From Psilocybe azurescens (Eukaryota > Basidiomycota > Agaricomycetes > Agaricales > Agrocybaceae), in assembly GCA_023853785.1 (NCBI GenBank), contig JAJIRX010000567.1, forward strand, positions 1,302,001 to 1,366,000: 64,000 nucleotides of DNA. The letters are read 5' to 3'. The translations under genes were made by a program, and so were the position numbers. The notes beneath the pieces are model-generated. The model had not been told where the DNA came from. It searched no databases and saw nothing but the letters and a program-made list of their open reading frames with translations. The number at the start of each line of letters is the position of its first letter. The first letter of the stretch is position 1. Positions 13,208 to 24,895 of the stretch are shown piece by piece.

Positions 13208-13441
13208 GCTTCCAGTAATACCTCTATTCTCTTTAGTTAGAGGCGACTATGCTGGATCATTGCACTATTTATTCTTAATTTACTACCTATTGATTGGTTC
13301 AAAGTTCACTTTGTTAACACATTATGATCTGCATAGTCGTTTTGGCATCTATGTGTCTATACCTCAAAACAGACGAGAAAATTGCATCAACATTTATGTG
13401 ATTCCGGTAAAGGTTCCTCCAACGACATTGAATTAAGAATT
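13208..13441. other. Convergent intergenic region
   Basis: This 234-bp AT-rich interval lies between the stop codons of creC and the F-box gene. I see nothing except likely 3' ends. Confidence 0.5.
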
Positions 13442-16231
13442 TCACGGTTGGTCGGGAATATCTGCAGTTGTGGGTACCAAGGGTGATATTGCTGCTATAA
13501 CTTGAACTTTAGTCCAATCTTCATCCTTAACTGGATCAACAACTTGGTGTCTGAAAATGGGATGGTGTTGAATACACATGGAATGAAGTACGACTATATG
13601 CTAAACGTACTTGACTCGAAAATGTGTGATAAGATTCGACATTTCCCACAGTTTGCATATTGAGATATCCGGGCACCGTTTGCATTTGAATTCGTATGCA
13701 GGATCCATTCCGAGGCGAAATTGTTTTCGTCTCTTTGTGAAGTGCCTTGGATCGTGTTTAACATCTGCACCAATGATTGGTTGGTCTATCGTGTGGCTAA
13801 AGAGTCGATGTCAACAGCGATGTCAAAAAAAACATAGAGAGAACTTGCGCTTCTTTGACGTGATCGATTGCTTTCTTCTGAGTTACACGTTCATCGTAGT
13901 GCGTCGGGCATAAGTTACAGCGCCATATTGGGAGTACAGGTCGAGGGTGTGCGTATTCGTGTTCGCGAACAAATCTTGCTGCATCTGCCGACAATAGAAG
14001 CCAAAGGGGAGGGGTGTGAGTGGGGCTGTCCGATAGATCCATATCCATAGAGTGGGTTATCTGGCAAAAAAAAATCAGCATCTGTCTCACATGGAGTACA
14101 AATCAAAGTACGCATTCAATCCATGTATAGGCCTTTAAACCTGTGACCCCGTGTGATGTTTCTGGTATACAATTGCCGCAGAGGAATCTGTCATCGCGGG
14201 TGTTCATATCCTGGATGGTAGTAGTTTTCGGATCCAGCCCAACACAAGATACGAGCAAAGCCGCAGCCGCCCCTGAAACACTCTCGTTGATTTCGTAGTT
14301 TGAACAAGGGTGAATATGTCCGCCAACAATGCTACGCATATGGCGACATATATTGTTCCATCCCAGTAAAGTTCGCCCTCCTTGATTCCTGAGTTTGCAA
14401 TCGTTGCATGTGACAACAGCAGTTGCCAATTCTAGTTTGTTGAGCCGGACCTCAAAGTCTTGTTCTGGTTCCATTGTCGGGAAGAGTGAAAGAATCTGCA
14501 ACTGATGCTTCTTTGTCCACTCCTCTACAAAGCCGGGAAACAGGGAATTGGCAAATTCAGAAGATATATCGCCTCTAGTGACGTAATCTGCATTTAGGAA
14601 ACTTGAAAATCCCTCAATGCCTTTGAGGAGAATCGCAGGAGGTTGATACTGCCAGGCATCTGGAGTCAACGTCTTCTGGTATTCTGCATATCTGTCTTCC
14701 AGAAGTCGACGCCGTTCATTTTTGAGTCGGAAGATCTTTTGATTGGTAACCAGTTCTTCTAGCTTTGGACGAATGGATCGAAACGCTATTCAATATTTAA
14801 CCATTAGTTCACTGAGAAGAACTGTTGAGGAGCTCACCGCGGCAGGTTAGTCTGTATATCTGAGCCATGCGAAGAGCTTGTACAATAGAATAGTGGACAG
14901 AACCTATGTCTATATTGTCATGCCCTAGAGCGCAAAGACGCTTCTTGCACCTATGCCGATCAGAATCATGAACTGTATAAACAAATTAAAGGATTGTTCA
15001 CTTTGCAGTAACCTCATTCAAGGCACGTTCAAATTCGATGGAGCAACGCTGATAAACCTGGATGGCCCAATCGTTGGCGGCATTGCTTAACTAGTAAGAG
15101 TTTAGTAGCGGGAACCACAACATTTTTGGTTTGGCTTGTATTTGCTCACCCTTTCCGTTTTTTGGACGTAAATAATCAACGCGTTCTTGTACTCTTCAAA
15201 AGGGTTCTTAACATTGGTACTTCATGGTCTATTAGCAGTTGTACTAGGGTTACTTTCTTCATCATCACATCGAAGTCTTTTCGAAGGTACTTGGCATTCC
15301 CAAGGTTGACATAAGATGTAGTATACCTGAGACCATCTACAGGGGTTGAGAAACGTCAATGAGACATTGGGTGTTGGCAATGACTTACGATATCGATAAC
15401 TTCGCGGGATCATAGAAGTGACGAGATGGTCGTTGAGTACCACTCTGTCATTAGAATCTCTTAGGGAGTTTGTGTGGGCATAATTTTCCTTCTGCGTAGG
15501 GCACATTTAAGAAAGAAAATGGACCAAAGATGGCCCAATAACTGACCATACAAAGTTCGCAGTATTGTTTACGGAAAGCAAAGTCCGTCAGCGCGCCGTA
15601 TTTATTACACTCCTAAGAGACGTGGTGGGTCAAAATTCATAGCAGTGGAACAACCTCCTACCACGCATATACCAGGCCCAAAGAGCATAAATGACCACTT
15701 AGATTCCCTGACTAAGGGATGACATGTAGGCAAGTCCGGGTGTCTAGCGAAGGCCGTTTTCCAGACACCAATTGCTACAGGATTCATGATTATTTGCCTC
15801 AGTGACTTGGAGGTCTGAGAGAAATGATAAAGGTCTATTGGGTGAAGATGTTCGAGGACCTGCGAAGGAGGATTAGGTCCAATCAATATAGGTGCATAAA
15901 GGATAGGTACCATTAGTTGAAGTTCGATGGGCAAGTCAAGGAAGACAGCATTGCAGGGTGCCAGTAACTTCGAAGTCCTCAAAGCTTTCTTGACGGACCC
16001 AGCAATATAGTTTCCTGTAAGCAATCCGAAAACGATCAATCCCGGTCGAGTGGAGAATCGATGCATAGTTCCCGTACGTATTGTTATTGGTCCATAGTAC
16101 GCCTTTGGATGGCTATGACCAGAAGAAACACGGGGACCTGAAATAATCTGTCTGTATTCTGAATCCTCCAATCGAGTGAAAGGAAGTTCAAATATTTCTT
16201 GAAGAAGTGACTGGTGTGCTGTAGCGTCCAT
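13442..16231 (-). CDS. F-box domain protein (Agaricomycete family)
   Basis: F-box proteins link substrates to SCF ubiquitin ligases through Skp1. The first exon (15605-16231) starts MDATAHQSLLQEIFEL. It holds the F-box-like core FLDLPIELQLMV followed by LHPIDLYHFSQTSKSLR, then IGVWKTAFARHPDLP. Downstream exons include a cysteine-containing piece ending FRKQYCELCM near 15550 and NERRRLLEDRYAEYQ near 14700. They continue with the long exon 14103-14669 (TPDAWQYQPPA). The C-terminal exons read RVTQKKAIDHVKEAQ, FKCKRCPDISICKLWE and finally TTADIPDQP before a TGA at 13442-13444. CxxC pairs in the tail (CNLCP, CKRCP) suggest a zinc-binding C-terminus, as in related mushroom F-box proteins. The substrate is unknown. 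Confidence 0.8.
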
Positions 16232-16385
16232 CGGTTGGAAATATCGGAACGCGAATGTCCGATTTTATAGAATCTGACGGGGCACGTAATGCACTGTGAG
16301 CAGGTCCAAAGAAAAATCGTGGTTGGTGAATGTCAAACAAGGGGCAACTTTATATCGTCAGACCCAAACATCCACTTTTATGTAA

Positions 16386-17275
16386 ATGACTCGTCCATCA
16401 AGTCGTGTTGTTGCTACAGTTGGCATAGCCGCATCATGTGAGAGGTGGGTTATGAGTCAAGACTGAGTTTGCTAACGACTTCCTTCTTTTCTTTGTCACT
16501 CAAGGATGTGTGTGCAATGGTGGGACAAAAGCAAAGAGGTGTGTTCATATTTGTTTGTACTGTCGCTACGACTCGCATCCTCGGCTCGTCCACTTGTAAC
16601 TTAACGCCAACAACAACGTCAAGTGTACCCGAGTCATAGCCACCCGCCGACGAGTTTTATCGAAAAACGTTCCTAACCCATCTGATGTCAGGCGCCAGAC
16701 CAACACTTCTGTCGCACGAATCTCATTTCCCTCGTCTGTTGCCGAAGCCACCCCAACCACACCCAGTGCCCCTTCCCAAAGAGCGCATATATGGCCATCT
16801 GAACGCGTACCGTGACATTCAACGTGAGATGGATGACCTTAGTGACGAGGAGCACGAGCTTGATGAACTTGCAAGTCATTCACTTCCAGTAAACGAATCA
16901 CTCCGCTCTAAACTGACTTGATAGAACACTGCCGTCCGTGGTCGAGGTTTCGCCTTTCTTGTGCCTATCGGCCGGTCTCTCACCCTCCAAGAAGAAAAAA
17001 AACGATGTATTTTATTTCCTACATAACTCTTATAACTGGATCGTCTGATTTTTCAGAGTGCCCAGGCGGAAGATGAGTCCGAAGATTCTGCATCAATGCA
17101 TACCGGTGGTCCTCCATCTATCCTTGAAGATGATGGAGAAAATGACTCTGGTCAAGATCTCGATGCGAGCATGGAAGACCTCGATGACGATATCACTGGT
17201 GATACCGAAGACAACGAAGACATGAACGAAGGAGATACTGAAGAATACGACGAAGAGGCTTCTGATTTGGTCTAA
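16386..17275 (+). CDS. Hypothetical small protein with strongly acidic C-terminus
   Basis: I do not recognise this gene. The clearest coding parts are two. One is an exon reading HLMSGARPTLLSHESHFP, then RIYGHLNAYRDIQREMDD (about 16640-16880). The other is a last exon from about 17057 to 17275, very rich in Asp and Glu (ASMEDLDDDITGDTEDNE) and ending SDLV before TAA. Between them is an intron ending in atttttcag. Upstream short exons beginning at the ATG at 16386 (MTRPSSRVVATVG) are possible but unproven, and an alternative reading frame is open across 16597-16820. The acidic tail suggests a nuclear protein or chaperone-like partner, but nothing more can be claimed. Confidence 0.45.
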
Positions 17276-17655
17276 TCGCTTCGATCTCAAGTTTTGCCTT
17301 TCTATGCGTCGTTACACCTTGGTTCGTGGACCCGTCAACGTATGGTAATGATCCACCCTTGCAAGCGCCAGCCATTGTAATCAGTTCAAGCCCCAGGCTG
17401 ATATTTGCCTCTGGACATACGTTCCTGCTTCCAATCGGGCTGTTTATCCTGATATCGAACTGGAGCGCCCATTCTGGCGATATGGTACTACAGTGGGGCC
17501 GATAACCTCCCTCTTTAGCTCGCGTAAAATGTGTCATTACTACCATCCGCTACATATGCTTATACTAGAGTACAGTTATTGAGAATTAAATAATCCATGC
17601 GACACTGATATAGCTGAAATATCAATATCAAAATATCGGTAGATTATGTTTGCGT
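17276..17655. other. Convergent intergenic region
   Basis: This 380-bp interval separates two convergent stop codons. I found no repeat, RNA gene or convincing open reading frame. It probably holds 3' untranslated sequence. Confidence 0.5.
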
Positions 17656-20016
17656 TTAGTCATCCAGCAAAAATGTCCATAAAGCTTCGCGATTCTTGTA
17701 GTCATGGTGGACAACACTGACCAACCATTGGTTATCCCTAACATCCTCCAGAAGTTTTCTCTCGTCTGAACCAGGACGGTAGAAAGATGCCCATTCGGAC
17801 CATATAGAGAACGCTTCATCCTAAGATCTAAATTAGTATTTGCTTTGGTAGAAAAGCAAGACACTTGGCGCATACCTTCCATGAGAGGAAGGATTCGGAT
17901 TCGATGATAGTGGTCTGCGCTATTTCCTGACCAGGGAAGACTCCCCAAGTCACAGCATTTCTTCCGTTATCCGGAACATTTGTTCGCCAATCGCCCTAAT
18001 GAAGGAGAGGTGGTTGTTGGCATTCAATGATTCTCTCGAAGAGGTGAAGATATGCAATACCTTGTGATTACCCGCGAAGTAATGCACCCATCCGTTTCCT
18101 TTCTCTTCAATTTTCCGTTCAATAGCCTCGACATCGTTCGCACCACAGAAAAACTCCACGAAACATTTTTGAAAGACATATCCTGAGTTTGGCCCCCAGC
18201 CTACAACATCATCCGAGGAATTTGCCCCATCCACAGCTGGCTGAGACCCGACAGTCCACCAAGCTCGTCTAGTCAGATTTTCTAGATGCGAGAAAATCAT
18301 CCGTGATTCTGGGGACAGGGTCGTAGGAGAGAACGGGGTGGTGGGTATTTTAGAATGAAGATAGTCGAGAAAAATTTGGGTTAGGTCTGAAGCGCTCTTG
18401 GGGTTTCCCCAAAGCGCAAGAGCTTCGTTTTTCTAGTTGAAGATAAATTAGCTCAAGGAATCCCTCCAAGTCACAATTGTCTTACAGAAATTCCTGAACC
18501 ACCATATAGGTCCTGGTTGCCGAAAGCTGGACTCTTGAAATCACCGAATCGACCATTAGGAAAATCATCCCAGGTCGCAGCATTGTTAAGTTCACCCTGG
18601 CCGGCTTCCCCTTCACTTGCCGACAGAGTAGACAAGCCAAACATTGCGGAGTTGGTCGCATTCGACGGGGAGATTATCAAATTTGAATCAACTTCAGGCG
18701 ATGGACGATTGCTGGGAGGGTCCTTAGAGAAATAAGAGTGAGTGGTGATAAACTGAATCTCAGAGAAGGGACATACAACTATGAGTTTATTCTGAACGGA
18801 GGAAAGAGACCCAGCCCAGCCTAGGTTTTCCAATACACGCTGTACGCTTTTTCCAGGTTCAAGGTGCAAAAATGAAAGCCTTTGATTCCTGCCTCGTAAC
18901 TCAGTCTTCGGATGGTTTCAGTAGCGAGATTAACGCCATAATCTTTGATAAGTCGATCGTCTTGCTAGCCATAAATTAGTCACTGGGAGAACTTTAAAGA
19001 AATGGGGCTAAGACCTACATTTATAGCCGCTAGTGCCATTGATACTGATTCGGGAACATGGGCGCCGCATAGTTTCGTCACTCTTGAGAATGACGAATAC
19101 GTTTGAATGGGCATAATTCCTGGAATTACGGGGACAGTAATACCTTGAGACGAAGTGAGTGAAATAGCATTCTAAATATGATACACAGAGAACTGACCTT
19201 TCTCCTTAACCTTCTTGTACCACGACAAGAAACGGTCTATATCGTAGAAGAGCTGGGTGATAATGAAATCAGCCCCAGCATCGACCTTCTCTTTTAACCG
19301 AATGACTTCCGTGTCTTCGTCTACTGGATTGTCCACATGGCCGTCAGGATATCCTTGTGTCCTTTGATGAACAGGGAATCAATGGGATGGATCAATGTGT
19401 ATCACCTGCTACGCCGACGCAAAACCACGACGAATACTCAGGAATAGAACGGATATACGAAACAAGATCAATGGCGCGACTAAATCGAGGATCAGAGGCT
19501 GTCCATTCTTCCTCGCCTCGGGGAGGATCTGGATGAAAGACTTGGTGCAAGTTCAGATACAGTGACCCCTAAGAGCGCTTACCACCCCGGAGCGCAAGTA
19601 TATTCTGTATTCCCTGATCTTTGGCAGACTTTGCATTTATTTCAGTAAGACATCTGGGAGTTGGGAAAGAATAAGCGCACCTTCAAAACCTGGTCAATAA
19701 GCCCCATTTCCATGTTGGTGCATGTCAGATGCAAGATGGTGTCCAGATCACCATTCTGGGCCAATCCAGCAAGTTCAAGACTGCGATCCTTCGTTGAACC
19801 CCCAGCACCCCATGTCACACTTATTGCCAGAGGGTTGAGTGTGGACAATCGCGAGATTCTAGACATCAGATTCTCGAAACCCTAGATGACGGCTGGTTAA
19901 CCGAGGCGAGAGATGGACCCATAGAGACTGACCTGATCAGTGCGAGGAGGAAAGAATTCGAAAGTAAAAAATGGGTTCAATGCATTGTGAGCCTGAATCT
20001 TGTCTGCCAGCTTCAT
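17656..20016 (-). CDS. MET13: Methylenetetrahydrofolate reductase
   Basis: This FAD-dependent cytosolic enzyme reduces 5,10-methylene-THF to 5-methyl-THF, the methyl donor for methionine synthesis. The start MKLADKIQ is followed by NPFFTFEFFPPRTDQ, the barrel entry. The next exon carries AISVTWGAGGSTKDRSLEL and LHLTCTNMEM. Further barrel pieces are NILALRGDPPRGEEEW, GADFIITQLFYDIDRF and VPVIPGIMPIQTYSSF. The C-terminal regulatory half typical of eukaryotes has WGPNSGYVFQKCFVEFF and GNGWVHYFAGNH, and ends EALWTFLLDD with a TAA at 17656-17658. The domain order matches the full-length eukaryotic enzyme. A one-base frame loss at the T5 run 18848-18852 sits between FCTLNLEK and SVQRVLENLGWAG and is best read as an undercall. 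The start lies 286 bp from the divergent YPT6 start. Confidence 0.94.
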
Positions 20017-20302
20017 CCTTGACCTAGTTGAGCAATGAGCAATGAGAACGATTTCTGAAGTAATTCAATTCAAATTTTAAATTTGAAGTCAATGCGAACG
20101 GATCATGTGCCTTGATTAGGAGCCAGTAGCTGTTACAACACACGTTATACTCAGGTACTGCCTGAGCGCTCGGCGATTCCAAGTGACACCACTGGCAGCA
20201 TCCTCCAGACGTCAATCCTCCTATTTTCTCCTGCGGTGCCCGTATTGCTGACTCGTACATATATACCAATATCTCTACTACCTCAATCTATCTTTCTCAG
20301 CC
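20017..20302. promoter_or_regulatory. Divergent promoter region, MTHFR and YPT6, with TATA-like element
   Basis: This interval separates the divergent starts of MTHFR and YPT6. On the + strand a TATA-like catatatacc at about 20257 is followed by a pyrimidine-rich stretch just before the YPT6 ATG at 20303. That is the usual order for a fungal core promoter. The assignment rests on position only. Confidence 0.4.
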
Positions 20303-21229
<927 letters not shown>

Positions 21230-21422
21230 CATCTGAAAAGATACATTGAGGTCGATAGATATATATCCAGCTTGTACGCCCTAATTTATCATTGTGGAGT
21301 CGCTGTTTTTAGGAACTGTGTCAATTCATTTGTGCTGGTCTTCATCCGTCTTAGAGAGCCTGATACAGTATGCGACCCACACATGCCTCTAAAATACAGT
21401 TTACAAAATATCTGGTGAAATT

Positions 21423-22890
21423 TCAGCCCCTATTCATTGTATTACCAGCACCTTTAGGATTTTCATCAGTGAACCGTGCCCAATTCTCGTCTTTCTGACG
21501 TTTCATCTCTTCTTTCATATGACCTTCCAATGTCCCATCCATTTCAGAGTCGATGGCCAATTGCTCTGAAGAAGTGGGAGCAGCTTGAGAAGCAGCACTG
21601 CAAAAAGAAGGAAATATATCGTGAGTAACCACTTACTTTGTACAGATGAGCTACTTACCCTCCGCCTGTAATTATGTTCCCTCGTTGCTGTTCAATCTCT
21701 AGGTATTCATCTATTGTCATTGACGGTAATCTGTGCCCTGGACCAAATACTTGGGCCTGCAAACGTGCTCGATCCGCAGCATCAGATGGCAAAATTGTAA
21801 ATGGTCGGAGAGGCTAAGGGATTAATTATCAAGACGGCTCTGAAATTACCAGAACCAGAAACGAACCTTCCCAGAGGGGTCAAGAAGTGGACCTTTTCCA
21901 TCCGGTCCTCCTGGGGTTGGTATGTCCAACTTCCATTCGTTCTCCTCTTCCTTCCTTTTTTGGAGCCGTTTGTCATCGTCATCGGGGCCCATTATAGGGC
22001 TGGGAGGCGCGTTTCGGAGCAGGTCAAGTTCTTGTTCTATGCTCTCAAGTTGAGAACTTGCATGAGCGTACAGCAAGCGAAGCAGTAGTAACGTCGTTTC
22101 ACGGAGAATTTCCTCTGTCTCTGAATCCGCTTCTTCGTCCACTTCAGATGGTTTGTTGGAATCAGCTGGAAGCAACGATGCTATCAGGTCGAAGTCCGTG
22201 GGTGCATCTTCAGACGATGAGATCTGGCGCCTGCGTTTTCGGATGGTCTAAATCTCTATAAGGCGATAATTGAGAGTGAAACAATACGGAAGTAGTTACC
22301 TCTATCCTTGCTTTCAACTCCTTTCCTTTCTTGTACCGATTAATTTTGAGCTCCCTTCTCCTCGAGTAGTCTGCCACATTCGCTGTCTTACGATCGAAGA
22401 GGGTACGTTCGTCCTCTGGAACGATCTCATACCTTTCTAACAGCCCGGCAAAGTTCTGTATGTATTTCTAAATGCGCTAGAGAAGTCAATTTCAGATATG
22501 ACTGACCAAAATGACTGGAATGCACATACTTCTGTTTGTACGAGCGAATTCATTCGATCTACTCTAACGGTTGTCTTTGTGCGTCCTTGGACCTCGGCAA
22601 AGATGTAGGGCACAGTAAGGTACACGAGATCTCGAGTCGAGATATCTTCTAGAGTTTCATTTGGACTAAACATTGAAAGACTGATGATCCGAGAATGAAG
22701 GTTTCTGAGATCTCCCAAACATTCTGCGACTAGGTCCTGCAAAAGGGGGATCATTTAAACAAGCCATATCCATTTTCCGTGTTAATTGAGGCATTACTTG
22801 TGTTTCCTCCTCCATAGTGGGAAGTTCGGTGAGTTTCTTCGTACTATTGAGCACGCGACTGAACAAGGCAGGAAGAGTAAGCAGAGACAT
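21423..22890 (-). CDS. TAP42: TAP42/alpha4-family PP2A regulatory protein
   Basis: TAP42 (mammalian alpha4/IGBP1) binds the catalytic subunits of PP2A-type phosphatases and acts downstream of TORC1. The protein begins MSLLTLPALFSRVLNS. The next exons give ETLEDISTRDLVYLTVPYI and FAEVQGRTKTTVRVDRMNS, the classic helical-repeat motifs of the family. Next come EIVPEDERTLFDRKTANVAD and ADYSRRRELKINRYK. An acidic linker and a helical part (RETTLLLLRLLYAHASSQLE) precede the conserved C-terminal block with QVFGPGHRLPSMTIDEYLE. The end is DENPKGAGNTMNRG with a stop at 21423. NPR2, another TORC1 regulator, lies two genes away; I take that as coincidence unless synteny shows otherwise. Confidence 0.94.
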
Positions 22891-23174
22891 GATGATGGTT
22901 TTGTAATGAAATGCAATCGTCCTCAGCGTCACTGATGAAGCGCAATTAATATTAACGGGTATACGGCCCGGAATGAGAAGAGCTCTAATTGCCTCTTCGA
23001 AAATGGCTGACAGGGTGAAAATTAGTTGGGATTACCAAGGTGCGATACAGGTCTATATGGTTAAAGCCATAAGAATTTACCAGTAAACAGTAGAGAACAA
23101 ATTTCCAGAATCGTGCTTGCACTATATGCTGATGGTGTTTGTTCTAGCGCTCGTCGGTATATACAGTATACTGA

Positions 23175-23315
23175 CTCGTAATGTATAACGTCATAGTGTA
23201 TAATTCTCATTTGTATAGGAATTGGGTGGGGTGCTACACTAGTCACATTACTTCATAATGCATAATTCTAATAATGCATAGGAATATGCCGGGAACCGGC
23301 GTTATACATTATGAG
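23175..23315. repeat. Short foldback element (16-bp imperfect inverted repeat)
   Basis: A 16-bp arm at 23175-23190 and its reverse complement at 23300-23315 match at 15 of 16 positions, and the inner 12 bases (taatgtataacg) match perfectly. The roughly 110-bp interior contains a second related pair around tataattct and gcataattct, and a GC-rich centre ccgggaaccgg. It sits 13 bp beyond the OGG1 stop codon, so it may form part of the transcript's 3' end. It resembles a very small MITE. No target duplication is clear. Confidence 0.45.
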
Positions 23316-23328
23316 CAAGTGTAGTGTA

Positions 23329-24794
23329 CTAGCCACGCCGTCGTCTCTTGATTCTATCGACAATACTAAGAGATTCAGTGGCGTCTATGCAGAGTTGTGA
23401 CACAGGTGTCGAAGGAGTTTCTAATTCACATGGAAATTCTAGTTCTGATTTCCTTTTGAGAGGTGAACGAGATGGTGTAATTGGAGGGGTGGGCAATGAA
23501 TTATCTTTCGTTCTGTCACTTTTGCTGCCCTTTTTCTTGGACGTGCGCGCAGTCGGAAGAGGTACGGGAACAGATGGAAGACCATATGACGAGAAGGATT
23601 TTAGGTCGGCTGTGAAAAGCACCTGGGATGGTGTAGTAAGTAAGAAATCGCAAAGGTCGGAAGACAGACGAGGACTAACTGTATGAGCCCATCCAGCATA
23701 ATCTCCCCAGATAGAAAAGAATTTCAAGTTCATTTCTTCGTAAAGTTTGGGCGTCATGGTGGTCTTCCCACTGATTGAGCCTTTAAACCCATAATGTTTT
23801 ATGGCAATCTGATGCACGTGTGTGTCGACGGGTACGACTTCTTTCTGAGTGCTGTGTAAGTAAACATCTTGGCCAATAATAGAAAAAAGTACCTTGTCAA
23901 GACTCATTAACAACACACAATCTGCAACCTTTCTGCCTACGCCGATGAATTTGAGGAGTTCCTGGCGGGCTTCCTCCGTGCTGGCCATTCTTAGTTGTCG
24001 CAACCAAATCTCGGATGCTTCCGAGGGTTGACCAAGTGTCATCAACTTACTACTATGAGAGTCAACCAGCATTTTTGCAGTTCGCTGGACATAGTCCGCT
24101 CGATATCCAAAGCCAAGAGCCCGCAACTGAGGCCCGACAGATGGATCTGCAAGAGCCGAGGGTGACGGAAATGGGTAATATGTGAGCATCTCGGTTGGCG
24201 AAAACGGATGCTCTAAGGACAGCAGTGGAGGAGAATATTGTTTACAAAGACTCTGAACCATTTTTGTTATTCGGGATATGTTATTATTAGAAGAGCATAT
24301 GAATCTAACTGAATGTTAGAAGTTAGAAAATGTGCATGTAATGGAAAGATTGCGCACGATATAAGGTTCTCCCAAGGGTCCTGCCGTAAAATCCTTATAC
24401 CTTCAAACCTGTCTTGAAATTTAGCGAAGACTTTGTCCTTGTCGGCCCATTGTTTGTATAAATCAACGAGGTCAACGTCCAATTGGAAGTAGTCCTTCAG
24501 CCATTCAAGTGTTTCCGTGTCGCGTATTAGCTGGTCAGTTGCTGATGAAGGAGGCTTTGGAAATACAGAACGATAAAAAAGGGTGTCTGATGACTGTCGG
24601 AGGCAAAGAACACGGTCTCTTAGGCACATGCGATACTCGGTATGCGTATGGGGTGTTTCTGAGCTGTTTGCAGGAGTTTCGGACAGAGGAGGGGTAAGGA
24701 CCGTCCAGAGAAATGATTGACCGCATTTTAGAACAGCAGGTAAGGATAATTGTGAAAGAGGGAGTGAAATAGTTTTGAAGCCAGAAAGTGCCAT
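23329..24794 (-). CDS. OGG1: 8-oxoguanine DNA glycosylase/AP lyase
   Basis: OGG1 removes 8-oxoguanine opposite cytosine and nicks the abasic site. The N-terminal domain starts MALSGFKTISLPLSQLSL and carries LKCGQSFLWTVL. It continues with DYFQLDVDLVDLYKQWADKD and ILRQDPWENLISFICSSNNN. The helix-hairpin-helix region reads FIGVGRKVADCVLLMSLDK, where the lysine of GRKVADC is the catalytic residue. The aspartate of VPVDTHVHQIA completes the active site. Between them lies a short intron whose sequence stays open in frame (LFSIIGQDVYLHSTQ) and should not be counted as protein. The tail is basic and ends RIKRRRRG, a likely nuclear localisation signal. An upstream intron uses a TTAG acceptor after ENLIS. 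No frame damage is seen. Confidence 0.95.
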
Positions 24795-24895
24795 GAGTGA
24801 TGTTGGAAGGAAGAGGATGAAAGTGCACGCGTCTTGTTTGTTTCCTACAACAATGACCCAGCCAATTTATTCACCTTTCTTAAATTGATAGTACT

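Noticed and set aside
23870..23900. Insertion LFSIIGQDVYLHSTQ inside OGG1 as a novel loop
   Set aside because: It has a GT donor and CAG acceptor and falls between LMSLDK and EVVPVD, which are contiguous in the family. It is an intron that happens to stay open.
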